Of a stretch of 64,000 nucleotides of DNA, positions 7,624 to 15,818 are shown piece by piece. Under the pieces are notes generated by a model, which saw only the letters and a program-made list of their open reading frames with translations, was not told the origin of the DNA and ran no database searches. Each line of letters opens with the position of its first letter. Within the stretch, counting starts at the first letter, position 1. The DNA comes from Labedella populi (lineage in GTDB: Bacteria > Actinomycetota > Actinomycetes > Actinomycetales > Microbacteriaceae): positions 310,001-374,000 of the forward strand of contig NZ_RZNC01000003.1 of the NCBI RefSeq assembly GCF_004078655.1, written 5' to 3'. The position numbers and the translations under genes were made by a program.

Positions 7624-8471
7624 ACAAGTGGCGCTTCGCGATCAGCCGCCGCTGGTTCGGCTACCTCGCCGTCGCGATCGTCTTCGCGATCGTCTGCGTC
7701 CTGCTGTCGAACTGGCAGTTGGCGAGACGGGCGGAGAAGACGTCGGAAATCGCCCTGGTCGATGACAACTTCGACGCGCAACCGGTCGACGTCACCGAGG
7801 TCCTCCCGGAACTCAGCTCCTTCGATCCGGGCGACGAATGGCGACCGGTGATCCTCGAGGGGACCTATCTCGCGGAGGAGCAGGTGCTCGTCCGCAATCG
7901 CCCGCGCGGAGGCCAACCGGGCTTCGACGTACTCGTCCCGTTCCGCACGTCGGATGGGAACGTCTTCATCGTGGACCGCGGTTGGCTACCGACCGGCAAC
8001 GAGCAGGATCTTCCGGACGTGATCCCGGAAGCCCCGAGCGGCACCGTCACCGTGACCGCTCGTCTGAGGCCCGGAGAACCGACGGTGGCGAATCGCGGTG
8101 CGGGCGACGGTCAGATCGCGACGATCCACTTGCCCGACCTCGCCGAGCGCGTGGGCGAGCCTACCTACACGGGGGCCTACGGGATCCTCGCCGACGAGTC
8201 GCCGGCCCCGGTGGAACCTCGCCCGGCTTCGGTCGACCGTCCCGTGCCCGACGAGGGCGCCCACTTGTCGTACGCGTTCCAGTGGCTCATCTTCGGCATC
8301 CTCGGCTTCGTCTTCCTCGGCTACGCGGTCCGTCAGGAATATCGGGCGCTCAATGCCGACGACCCCGAGGAGCAGCGGCGCGCGGGACTGCGCGAGTACA
8401 AACGGAGGCAGAGGCGCACCGACGCCGACGTCGAAGACGAACTCCTCGATGCGACTGCCCCTCGGCCATAG
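7620..8471 (+). CDS. SURF1 family cytochrome oxidase assembly protein
   Basis: This 283-residue membrane protein has the SURF1 layout: an N-terminal span (about 12-32, ending NWQLARR), a large extracytoplasmic domain containing VLVRNRPRGGQPGFDVLVPF and FIVDRGWLP, and a C-terminal span (about 218-238, YAFQWLIFGILGFVFLGYA). SURF1 proteins help insert heme a into subunit I of aa3-type cytochrome oxidase, which fits ctaA and ctaB encoded 8-9 kb away. The GTG start overlaps the preceding gene as GTGA; a longer upstream frame is rejected because it covers that gene. The C-terminus is charged and cytoplasmic. Confidence 0.92.
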   Translation: MNKWRFAISRRWFGYLAVAIVFAIVCVLLSNWQLARRAEKTSEIALVDDNFDAQPVDVTEVLPELSSFDPGDEWRPVILEGTYLAEEQVLVRNRPRGGQPGFDVLVPFRTSDGNVFIVDRGWLPTGNEQDLPDVIPEAPSGTVTVTARLRPGEPTVANRGAGDGQIATIHLPDLAERVGEPTYTGAYGILADESPAPVEPRPASVDRPVPDEGAHLSYAFQWLIFGILGFVFLGYAVRQEYRALNADDPEEQRRAGLREYKRRQRRTDADVEDELLDATAPRP

Positions 8472-8519
8472 CGACGACGGGCTCGCGGCCCGCCGAGCGC
8501 GATCGTCGGGAGCGCGCGA

Positions 8520-10118
8520 TCAGGCGAGGCTGATGAGTTCGGCGTAGTCCTTGTTCCAGTGGTCCTCGACGCCATCGGGGAGGATGAGCACCCGCTCCGG
8601 GTTCAGGGCCTCGACGGCACCCTCGTCGTGGCTCACGAGGACGACGGCCCCCTCGTAGTGGGCGAGCGCATCGAGGATCTCGTCGCGGCTCGCCGGGTCG
8701 AGGTTGTTCGTGGGCTCGTCGAGCAGGAGCACGTTGGCTCCCGAGACGACGATCATGGCGAGGGCGAGGCGTGTCTTCTCGCCGCCGGAGAGCACACCGG
8801 CCGGCTTGTGCGAGTCGTCACCCGTGAACAGGAACGACCCGAGCACCTTGCGCGCCTCGGTCTCGGTGATGTTGGGCGACGCCGAGACCATGTTCTCGAG
8901 GACGGACCTCTTGACGTCGAGCGTCTCGTGCTCCTGGGCGTAATACCCGATCCGCAAGCCGTGACCCGGCTCGATCTGCCCCGTGTCGGGCTTGTCCACG
9001 CCCGCGAGGATCCGCAGGAGTGTAGTCTTTCCGGCGCCGTTGAAGCCGAGGATGACGACCTTCGACCCACGGTCGATCGCGAGGTCGACGGCGGTGAAGA
9101 TCTCGAGCGAGCCGTAGGAGCGCGAGAGGTTCGAGGCCATGAGCGGCGTGCGGCCGCACGGGGCCGGCTGCGGGAACCGGAGCTTCGCGACGCGATCGAC
9201 GGCGCGCACGTCGTCGAGGCCCGCGAGCATCTTCTCGGCGCGAGCGACCATCTGGTGCGCCGCAGCGGCCTTCGAGGCCTTCGCACCGAAACGGGCGGCT
9301 TGGAGCTGCAGCGTCGTCGCCTTCTTCTCGACGTTCGCCCGCTCCTTCTTCCGGCGCTCCTCGTCGGCCTCGCGCTGCTTCTGGTAATTGCGCCAGTTCA
9401 TGTTGTAGGTGTCGATGACCTGACGGTTCGCATCGAGGTAGAAGACGCGATTGACGGTCTCCCCCACGAGTTCGATGTCGTGGCTGATGACGATGAAGCC
9501 GCCGGTGTAGCTCTTGAGGAAATCGCGAAGCCAGACGACGGAGTCGGCGTCGAGGTGGTTCGTCGGCTCGTCGAGGATCATGGTCCGCGCGTCGGAGAAC
9601 AGGATGCGCGCGAGTTCGATGCGACGGCGCTGACCGCCCGACAACGTCTTGAGCTGCTGGTCGAGGATGCGATCCGGCAGGTTGAGATTGCTCGCGATCG
9701 ACGCGGCCTCAGCCTCCGCCGAATAGCCCCCGAGCATGTGGAAGCGCTCCTCGAGGTTGCCGTAGCGCTTCATCGCCGCGCCGCTCACCGCCTCGTCGGG
9801 CGAGGCCATGGCGAGAGTCGACTCCTGCATACCGAGGACGATGTCGCCGAGACCACGCGCGTTGAGGATCCGCGTCCGCGCGAGCTCCTCGGGGTCGCCC
9901 GAGCGCGGGTCCTGCGGCAGGTAGCCCAGCTCACCGCTCATTTCGACCGTGCCGGCGTTCGGCATGAGTTCCCCGGAGAGCACCTTCGTGAGGGTCGTCT
10001 TCCCCGCGCCATTCCGCCCCACGAGCCCGATCTTGTCACCGTCGGACACCCGGAAGTCGACGCCCTCCATGAGTACGCGCGCTCCCACGCGGATCTCGAG
10101 GTCGTGAACGCTCAGCAC
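8520..10118 (-). CDS. ABC-F family ATPase (translation factor or resistance type)
   Basis: This 532-residue protein has two ABC domains and no membrane span. The first has GRNGAGKTT at 34-42, LSGGQRRR from 159 and ILDEPTNHLD at 181-190; the second has GFNGAGKTT, LSGGEKTR and LLLDEPTNNLDP. The linker between them (about 240-300) is highly charged and coiled, as in ABC-F proteins that reach the peptidyl transferase centre of the ribosome. ABC-F members either aid translation or protect ribosomes from antibiotics; the sequence alone does not say which. The start is a GTG. It converges with SURF1 and lies 82 nt downstream of the aminotransferase gene. Confidence 0.9.
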   Translation of the reverse strand: MLSVHDLEIRVGARVLMEGVDFRVSDGDKIGLVGRNGAGKTTLTKVLSGELMPNAGTVEMSGELGYLPQDPRSGDPEELARTRILNARGLGDIVLGMQESTLAMASPDEAVSGAAMKRYGNLEERFHMLGGYSAEAEAASIASNLNLPDRILDQQLKTLSGGQRRRIELARILFSDARTMILDEPTNHLDADSVVWLRDFLKSYTGGFIVISHDIELVGETVNRVFYLDANRQVIDTYNMNWRNYQKQREADEERRKKERANVEKKATTLQLQAARFGAKASKAAAAHQMVARAEKMLAGLDDVRAVDRVAKLRFPQPAPCGRTPLMASNLSRSYGSLEIFTAVDLAIDRGSKVVILGFNGAGKTTLLRILAGVDKPDTGQIEPGHGLRIGYYAQEHETLDVKRSVLENMVSASPNITETEARKVLGSFLFTGDDSHKPAGVLSGGEKTRLALAMIVVSGANVLLLDEPTNNLDPASRDEILDALAHYEGAVVLVSHDEGAVEALNPERVLILPDGVEDHWNKDYAELISLA

Positions 10119-10139
10119 GGTGTGTCCGTTTCTCGCCCG

Positions 10140-10157
10140 GGCGCACGGCGGTGCGCC
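10140..10157 (-). terminator. Hairpin after the MalY-type lyase gene
   Basis: GGCGCAC and GTGCGCC form a perfect 7-bp stem around a 4-nt loop, about 44 nt past the lyase stop codon and before the ABC-F start. No U tract is present, so it is a modest candidate. Confidence 0.35.
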
Positions 10158-10200
10158 GCACTGGACGGTGTGGTGGAGAAGAGGGGGTCAGCCCCCCAGT

Positions 10201-11361
10201 CTACGACGTGGAACCGGGAAGGTCGGCCTGCACGACCGACACGATGCGGTCGAGGGCCTCGTCGAGCAGCGCCGGATCGCACGCGAGGTTGACGCGGACG
10301 TGACCTGCTCCGCCCGGACCGAAGTCGCTCCCGGTGCGAAGAGCGACGCGCGCCCGCTCGAGGATCACGTCGGCGGGATCGCGCGTCCATCCGATCGCGC
10401 CGAAGTCGACCCAGGAGAGGTATCCGGCGCGCGGTTCGTGGACACGGACGACGGGCAACTCCGCACCGAGCCGGGTCGCGAGGGTCCGCCGATTGCGCTC
10501 GATCGTGAGGAGCGCGCGATCAAGCCACTCCTCGCCGTGGTCATAAGCGGCGATACTCGCGATGACGCCGAACTGCCCCGTCCGCCACGCGACCTCGTCG
10601 GGAAGGGAGCGGAGGAATCCGGACCGCTCCGGGTCGTCGGCGATCATCATCGCGCACTTGAGCCCCGCGACATTCCACGCCTTGCTCGCCGAGTGCAGCG
10701 CGAAACCCGTCCGGCGCGAAGCGTCGGACACGGCGAGCCACGGGGTGAAGACCGCGTCCGAGTGGGTCAAGGGCGCGTGGATCTCGTCACTGATGACCGT
10801 GGCGCCGAAGCTGTCCGCCAGGTCGGCGAGGGCGGCGAGCGACGCGACCGCGTGCGGGTGCCCGAGCGGGTTGTGCGGATTGCACAGCAGGAGCGCACGG
10901 GCACCCCCGCGGAACGCTCCCTCGATGCCCGGGAGGTCGAGGGACCCATCGGTCGTCAGAGGCACGTCGACGACGGGGACTTCCGCCTCCTCGGCGAGCA
11001 GGTAGAACGGCGGGTAGACGGGCGGAGTCATGACGACGCCCGAGCCGACCTCGATGCGTCGAAGCATCTCGACGATCCCCATGCTCACGTCCGCGGTCGT
11101 CTGGACGTGGGCCGTTTCGAGCGACCACCCCCATCGCCTCTCGGCGAAGGCGGCGAAGGCTCGCGGCAGTTCGGTCCGCGAGGCAACGTAGCCGGTGTCG
11201 CCTCGCTCGATCGCCGCATGCAGCGCGTCGGCGATGGGCTCGGCGAGGGGGAAGTCCGCCTCGGCGACGAACATCGGGATGACGTCGGGCGGGAACCCTC
11301 GCCACTTCTCGCTCGTGCGTGAGCGGAGCACGCCGAGAGGCGCCGCCGGAAGCTCAATCAT
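10201..11361 (-). CDS. PLP-dependent MalY/PatB-type C-S lyase
   Basis: This 386-residue fold-type I PLP enzyme opens with the MalY-like pattern KWRGFPPDVIPMFVAEADFP. It has NPHNPLG near 161-167, the PLP-ring Asp192 in SDEIHAPL, and Lys227 in HSASKAWN as the Schiff-base lysine. MalY/PatB enzymes cleave cystathionine or other cysteine S-conjugates to a thiol, pyruvate and ammonia; general aminotransferase annotation is the alternative. The ATG is preceded by GGGGGAG. It follows the Suf operon on the same strand, past a hairpin. Sulfur metabolism is a shared theme, but functional coupling is only suggested by position. Confidence 0.88.
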   Translation of the reverse strand: MIELPAAPLGVLRSRTSEKWRGFPPDVIPMFVAEADFPLAEPIADALHAAIERGDTGYVASRTELPRAFAAFAERRWGWSLETAHVQTTADVSMGIVEMLRRIEVGSGVVMTPPVYPPFYLLAEEAEVPVVDVPLTTDGSLDLPGIEGAFRGGARALLLCNPHNPLGHPHAVASLAALADLADSFGATVISDEIHAPLTHSDAVFTPWLAVSDASRRTGFALHSASKAWNVAGLKCAMMIADDPERSGFLRSLPDEVAWRTGQFGVIASIAAYDHGEEWLDRALLTIERNRRTLATRLGAELPVVRVHEPRAGYLSWVDFGAIGWTRDPADVILERARVALRTGSDFGPGGAGHVRVNLACDPALLDEALDRIVSVVQADLPGSTS

Positions 11362-11385
11362 GCACTCCCCCTTCGTGACGACGAA

Positions 11386-11409
11386 TCCGACCGGCGCGTA
11401 CCGGTCGGA
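11386..11409 (-). terminator. Suf operon terminator
   Basis: TCCGACCGG and CCGGTCGGA form a perfect 9-bp stem with a 6-nt loop, starting about 10 nt after the stop of the last Suf operon gene and before the C-S lyase start. Confidence 0.65.
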
Positions 11410-11419
11410 CTCGAGTTGG

Positions 11420-11749
11420 TCAGATGGCGAAGCCGAGCGCCCGCATCATGTCGCGACCGTCGTCGGTGATCCGCTCGGGACCCCACGGCGGCATCCAGAC
11501 CCAGTTGATGCGGAAGGCGTCCACGACGCCGTCGAGGGCCTCGGCGGTCTGCTCCTCGAGGACGTCCGTGAGCGGGCATCCGGCGGAGGTGAGCGTCATG
11601 TGGATGACGAGCGCGTTGTTCTCGTCGTCCCATCCGAGGTCGTAGATGAGACCGAGGTCGACGACGTTGATCCCCAGCTCGGGGTCCATGACGTCCTTGA
11701 GGGCTTCCTCGACCTGGTCGAACTTGTCGGGAGCGAGCGTCGTTACCAT
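11420..11749 (-). CDS. MIP18/DUF59 iron-sulfur assembly factor (SufT-like)
   Basis: The 109-residue protein is a single DUF59 (FeS assembly P) domain: DPELGINVVDLGLIYDLG at about 22-39 and the conserved Cys58 in TSAGCPL. Such proteins aid maturation or transfer of Fe-S clusters and are common at the end of Suf operons, where they are called SufT. Related PaaD proteins act in phenylacetate oxidation, but no paa gene is here. The start is an ATG 4 nt after the sufC stop, so it is likely translated from the sufC message. It is the last gene before the operon terminator. Confidence 0.88.
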   Translation of the reverse strand: MVTTLAPDKFDQVEEALKDVMDPELGINVVDLGLIYDLGWDDENNALVIHMTLTSAGCPLTDVLEEQTAEALDGVVDAFRINWVWMPPWGPERITDDGRDMMRALGFAI

Positions 11750-11753
11750 GACG

Positions 11754-12518
11754 TTATGCTACGGGAGCGTCGGAGAGATAGCGATCGTATCCCTCTTCTT
11801 CGAGACGGTCCGCGAGTTCGGGGCCACCCTGCTCCGCGACCCTGCCGGCCACGAAGACGTGCACGAAGTCCGGCTTGATGTAGCGGAGAATGCGCGTGTA
11901 GTGGGTGATGAGCAGGACGCCGAGCCCCGTGTTCTCCTTGGCCCGGTTGACGCCTTCGGACACGATCTTGAGCGCGTCGACGTCGAGGCCGGAGTCGGTC
12001 TCGTCGAGAACGGCGAACGTGGGCTTGAGCAATTCGAGCTGGAGGATCTCGTGGCGCTTCTTCTCGCCGCCCGAGAAGCCCTCGTTGACGTTGCGCTCCG
12101 CGAAGGAGGAGTCCATACGCAGGTTCGACATCGACTCTCGCACGTCCTTGATCCAACTGCGGACGGACGGCGCCTCGCCGTCGACGGCGGTCTTGGCCGT
12201 GCGGAGGAAGTTCGTGACGGTCACACCCGGGATCTCGACGGGGTACTGCATCGCCAGGAAGAGCCCGGCCCGGGCGCGCTCGTCGACACTCATCGCGAGC
12301 ACGTCCTCGCCGTCGAGTGAGATCGTGCCCGACTCGACGGTGTACTTCGGGTGCCCGGCGATCGTGTACGCGAGAGTCGACTTGCCGGAGCCGTTCGGCC
12401 CCATGATCGCGTGCGTCTCCCCCTCGCGGATCGTCAGGTCGACGCCCTTCAGAATGGGCTTCGTGCCCTGGTCGGTCTCCACGCTCACGTGGAGGTCGCG
12501 GATTTCGAGTACAGCCAT
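11754..12518 (-). CDS. sufC: Fe-S cluster assembly ATPase SufC
   Basis: This is a 254-residue ABC-type ATPase with Walker A GPNGSGKST (40-48), the SufC-specific signature FSGGEKKR (148-155) and LDETDSGLD (171-179), where the variant Walker B/D-loop is diagnostic of SufC. It forms SufBC2D with the proteins encoded upstream and drives the conformational change needed for cluster assembly on SufB. The operon order is sufB-sufD-Rieske-sufC-sufT-like, with gaps of only a few nucleotides. It starts at an ATG 4 nt after the stop of the Rieske gene. It is full length with all motifs intact. Confidence 0.97.
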   Translation of the reverse strand: MAVLEIRDLHVSVETDQGTKPILKGVDLTIREGETHAIMGPNGSGKSTLAYTIAGHPKYTVESGTISLDGEDVLAMSVDERARAGLFLAMQYPVEIPGVTVTNFLRTAKTAVDGEAPSVRSWIKDVRESMSNLRMDSSFAERNVNEGFSGGEKKRHEILQLELLKPTFAVLDETDSGLDVDALKIVSEGVNRAKENTGLGVLLITHYTRILRYIKPDFVHVFVAGRVAEQGGPELADRLEEEGYDRYLSDAPVA

Positions 12519-12522
12519 GTCG

Positions 12523-12846
12523 CTAGATCACTTTCGTTGCGGTCGGGTCGATGTAGATGTCGCCGTCTCGGAGTTCGACCTCGTAGACGGGAACGGGTTC
12601 GTAGGCCGGCAGCGTCAGCGGCTTACCGGTGGTGAGCTCGAATTTCGAGCCGTGGGCCCAGCACTCGAGCGTCGAGTCCTCGACGAATCCCTCCGAGAGG
12701 GAGATGTCACCATGGGTGCAGGTGTCGCCGATCGCGTGCACCGCGCCATCACCATCGAGCACGAGGGCGATGGGAGCACCACCGACGACGACACGACGCG
12801 CCTGATTCGGGGCCAGGTCGGCCACCGCGCACACCTTCTCCTGCAT
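12523..12846 (-). CDS. Rieske [2Fe-2S] ferredoxin in the Suf operon
   Basis: This 107-residue Rieske domain has both ligand boxes: CTHG (Cys43, His45) and CWAHG (Cys62, His65). The absence of a disulfide Cys pair, and its size, place it with soluble dioxygenase-type ferredoxins rather than bc1 Rieske proteins. It is commonly annotated as a non-heme iron oxygenase ferredoxin subunit, but no oxygenase gene is nearby; placement between sufD and sufC suggests an electron-transfer role in Fe-S assembly, by inference. The ATG lies 2 nt after the sufD stop; the in-frame extension runs into sufD and is rejected. Confidence 0.9.
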   Translation of the reverse strand: MQEKVCAVADLAPNQARRVVVGGAPIALVLDGDGAVHAIGDTCTHGDISLSEGFVEDSTLECWAHGSKFELTTGKPLTLPAYEPVPVYEVELRDGDIYIDPTATKVI

Positions 12847-12848
12847 CG

Positions 12849-14072
12849 TCAGTGCTCTCCGGCTGCGAGGAGATCGGTGCCCGAGAGCTCCGCCTCGATC
12901 GCCGCATCGAGTCGCTCCTGCAGCTCGGGGTCGCCGATCTGCTGCACGACCTCGGTGAGGAATCCGCGAACGACGAGACGACGCGCCTCGTCCTCGCCGA
13001 TGCCTCGGGCCTGCAGGTAGAAGAGCTGCTCGTCGTCGAAGCGCCCCGTGGCACTCGCGTGCCCGGCGCCGGCGATGTCGCCCGTCTCGATCTCGAGGTT
13101 CGGGATGGAGTCGGCGCGTGTCCCGTCCGTGAGGACGAGGTTGCGGTTCTGCTCGTAGCTGTCGGTGCCCGTCGCCTTCTGTCCGATGAGCACGTCGCCG
13201 ATCCACACGGACCGGGCACCTTCGCCCTGAAGCGCACCCTTGTACGTGACGCGGCTCTTCGTGTGCGGGGCGTCGTGGTGGACGTACACCTGCTGCTCGA
13301 GGTGCTGACCGGCGTCGGAGAAGTACAAGCCGAGGGCCTCGACGTCCCCGCCCTCGGCACCGAGGTGCGTCGAGGGATTCACGCGGACGACGGAACCGCC
13401 GAGCGACACCACCACGTGCTTGAGCTTCGCGTCACGACCGACCGTCGCGAAGTGCGCGGCGAGGTGGAGAGCGTCGTCGTCCCAGCCCTGCACACTGACG
13501 ACGGTGAGGTCCGCTCCATCTCCGACGATGATCTCGACGTTCTCGGTGAGCTTCGCTCGACCGACACTGTCGAGGATCACGAGGCCCCGGCTCAACGGAG
13601 CGGCGGTGATCACGGTGTGCGCCGCCCGCGGTGTCGAGTCGAGGTCCGCGCGCCGGATCGTCGCACGCTTCTTCTCCTCACCGGAGACGTCGATCCGGAG
13701 AACCTCGCGCGTCTGGGACCACGCGTTGGCGGCGGCCCGTTCCTCGGGAGTTCCGGCGCGTCCGCGCTCCACTGCGTCGACCGCCGCCCAGGTGACGGAC
13801 ACACCGTCGACCTGGTCGGCGTCGACGCGGTAGGCGGCACCGTCGAGCTCACCGTCTATGAGGTCGGCGACGCGAGCGACCGGCGTCAGCTTCCAGGACT
13901 GCTCACGTCCCGTGACGGCGCCGAAAGCGTCGACATCGGTCGAGGTGAACCGCTCAGAGCGGGTCTGCACCGGCACGAAGGCGCCGGCACCGTCGCTGTG
14001 CGCGCGGAAACCGTGTTGACCGGTGGATTCGAGGGTCTGGCTGGGGGCCCCAGCCGGCACTGCAGTCGTCAC
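12849..14072 (-). CDS. sufD: Fe-S cluster assembly protein SufD
   Basis: This 407-residue SufB/SufD-family beta-helix protein has a C-terminal region with GDIAGAGHASATGRFDDEQL and ARGIGEDEARRLVVRGFL, matching SufD. It pairs with SufB in the SufBC2D scaffold and is implicated in iron delivery to the nascent cluster. The GTG start shares one base with the TAG stop of sufB, so the two are translationally coupled. The N-terminal 40 residues are poorly conserved, as is usual. There is no sign of truncation. Confidence 0.95.
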   Translation of the reverse strand: MTTAVPAGAPSQTLESTGQHGFRAHSDGAGAFVPVQTRSERFTSTDVDAFGAVTGREQSWKLTPVARVADLIDGELDGAAYRVDADQVDGVSVTWAAVDAVERGRAGTPEERAAANAWSQTREVLRIDVSGEEKKRATIRRADLDSTPRAAHTVITAAPLSRGLVILDSVGRAKLTENVEIIVGDGADLTVVSVQGWDDDALHLAAHFATVGRDAKLKHVVVSLGGSVVRVNPSTHLGAEGGDVEALGLYFSDAGQHLEQQVYVHHDAPHTKSRVTYKGALQGEGARSVWIGDVLIGQKATGTDSYEQNRNLVLTDGTRADSIPNLEIETGDIAGAGHASATGRFDDEQLFYLQARGIGEDEARRLVVRGFLTEVVQQIGDPELQERLDAAIEAELSGTDLLAAGEH

Positions 14073-15490
14073 TAGCCGACGGATCCTTCCATGCCCATCT
14101 CGATGAGCTTGTTGAGTTCGAGTGCGTATTCCATGGGCAGTTCTCGAGCGATGGGCTCGATAAAGCCGCGGACGATCATGGCCATGGCCTCGTCCTCGGG
14201 CATGCCGCGCGACATGAGGTAGAAGAGTTGCTCCTCGCTCACGCGCGACACGGTCGCCTCGTGGCCGAGCTGGACGTCGTCGACGCGGATGTCGATCGCC
14301 GGATACGTGTCACTCCGGGAGATCGTGTCCACGAGCAGCGCGTCGCAACGGACCGTGTTCGCCGAGTGGTGGGCGTTCGCGTCGACCCGCACCTCCCCGC
14401 GGTATCCCGCACGTCCCCCACCGCGGGCGATCGACTTCGAGACGATCGACGACTGCGTGTACGGGGCCATGTGGATCATCTTCGCACCGGCGTCCTGGTG
14501 CTGTCCGGGACCGGCGAAAGCGACCGAGAGCGTCTCGCCCTTGGCGTGCTCGCCCGTGAGGTAGATGGACGGGTACTTCATCGTGACCTTCGACCCGATG
14601 TTCCCGTCGATCCACTCCATCGTCGCGCCCTCCTGGGCGATCGCGCGCTTGGTGACGAGGTTGTAGACATTGTTCGACCAGTTCTGGATGGTCGTATAGC
14701 GCACACGGGCGTTCTTCTTGACGACGATCTCCACGACGGCGGAGTGCAGCGAGTCCGACTTGTAGATCGGGGCCGTGCAGCCCTCGATGTAGTGGACGTA
14801 GCTGCCCTCGTCGGCGATGATGAGCGTCCGCTCGAACTGGCCCATGTTCTCCGTGTTGATCCGGAAGTAGGCCTGCAGCGGGATCTCGACGTGAACACCC
14901 GGCGGGACGTAGACGAAGGAACCGCCCGACCAGACGGCCGTGTTGAGGGCGGCGAACTTGTTGTCGCCTGCGGGGATGACCGTCCCGAAGTACTCCTCGA
15001 AGAACTCGGGGTGCTCCTTGAGCGCGGTGTCGGTGTCCATGAAGATGACACCCTGGCGCTCGAGTTCCTCGTTGATCTGGTGGTAGACCACTTCGGACTC
15101 GTACTGGGCCGCGACGCCCGCGACGAGGCGCTGGCGCTCCGCCTCGGGGATGCCGAGGCGCTCGTACGTGTTCTTGATGTCGTCGGGCAGCTCTTCCCAC
15201 GTCGCCGCCTGGCGCTCGGTCGACCGCACGAAGTACTTGATGTTGTCGAAGTCGATCTCCGAGAGATCGGCACCCCAGGTCGGCATGGGCTTGCGGCCGA
15301 AGAGGTCGAGCCCACGGAGGCGCCGCTTGAGCATCCACTCCGGTTCGTCCTTCAGTCGCGAGATGTCCGCGACGACCTCCGGGGATACGCCACGGCGCGC
15401 GGACGCTCCCGCGACGTCCGAGTCGGACCAGCCGAATTCGTACACGCCGAGGCTCTCGAGCTCTGGGCGATCGATCAGGACGTCAGACAT
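14072..15490 (-). CDS. sufB: Fe-S cluster assembly scaffold SufB
   Basis: This 472-residue scaffold protein has SufB hallmarks: the N-terminal [15 protein letters not shown], the region [14 protein letters not shown] carrying a conserved Cys, and the C-terminal [21 protein letters not shown] with the conserved His. It receives sulfur and assembles the cluster with SufC and SufD. It is the first gene of the operon, with the ribosome binding site AGAAAGG before the ATG. Many actinobacterial suf operons open with a SufR-type regulator and include sufS and sufU; none of these is present here. The upstream 328 bp are shared with the divergent ctaA. Confidence 0.97.
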   Translation of the reverse strand: MSDVLIDRPELESLGVYEFGWSDSDVAGASARRGVSPEVVADISRLKDEPEWMLKRRLRGLDLFGRKPMPTWGADLSEIDFDNIKYFVRSTERQAATWEELPDDIKNTYERLGIPEAERQRLVAGVAAQYESEVVYHQINEELERQGVIFMDTDTALKEHPEFFEEYFGTVIPAGDNKFAALNTAVWSGGSFVYVPPGVHVEIPLQAYFRINTENMGQFERTLIIADEGSYVHYIEGCTAPIYKSDSLHSAVVEIVVKKNARVRYTTIQNWSNNVYNLVTKRAIAQEGATMEWIDGNIGSKVTMKYPSIYLTGEHAKGETLSVAFAGPGQHQDAGAKMIHMAPYTQSSIVSKSIARGGGRAGYRGEVRVDANAHHSANTVRCDALLVDTISRSDTYPAIDIRVDDVQLGHEATVSRVSEEQLFYLMSRGMPEDEAMAMIVRGFIEPIARELPMEYALELNKLIEMGMEGSVG

Positions 15491-15818
15491 GGCTACCTTT
15501 CTCTCCTCTCATCGACAACGGGTGCGTGCGAGCACGCATTCCCGGGCCGATCAAGCGTCGCCGCGCCGTAGCACGGCCTCCCCGTCATGGGCTCCGTTAC
15601 CGGAGCCGACTCTCAGCGGGCATGGTCCGGAAGACCCCGTCGTCTTCGTAGAATGAGTGTGGAAGCACCGATCGGACCGTCGCCGTTCGGGAGAGTCTTC
15701 TCCGCGAACACCAGCCGATCCGGTCCCGGCCTCAACCCCCCGATTCTACAGGGTGCGGCATGCGAACGGGACGATGTCCGGGCGGGCTTTCAGCAAAAGA
15801 TCCGAGGAAGAAGTCGAG
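15491..15818. other. 328-bp divergent region between sufB and ctaA
   Basis: I see no gene here. The region holds a 7-bp hairpin at 15590-15607 whose loop reads GTAA (a GNRA tetraloop) in the sufB direction, plus two TAGAAT boxes. One is on the plus strand at 15649-15654 (towards ctaA) and the other on the minus strand at 15743-15748 (towards sufB). If both are used, the two 5' leaders overlap in antisense. Confidence 0.5.
15590..15607 (-). promoter_or_regulatory. GNRA-loop hairpin in the sufB leader
   Basis: GGCTCCG-GTAA-CGGAGCC on the minus strand is a perfect 7-bp stem with a GNRA tetraloop, about 100 nt before the sufB start. On the plus strand the loop would be TTAC, which has no special stability. 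Confidence 0.35.

Noticed and set aside
12847-13206. N-terminal extension of the Rieske protein
   Set aside because: The extension is an Arg-rich shadow of sufD; the ATG at 12846 gives the normal Rieske length.
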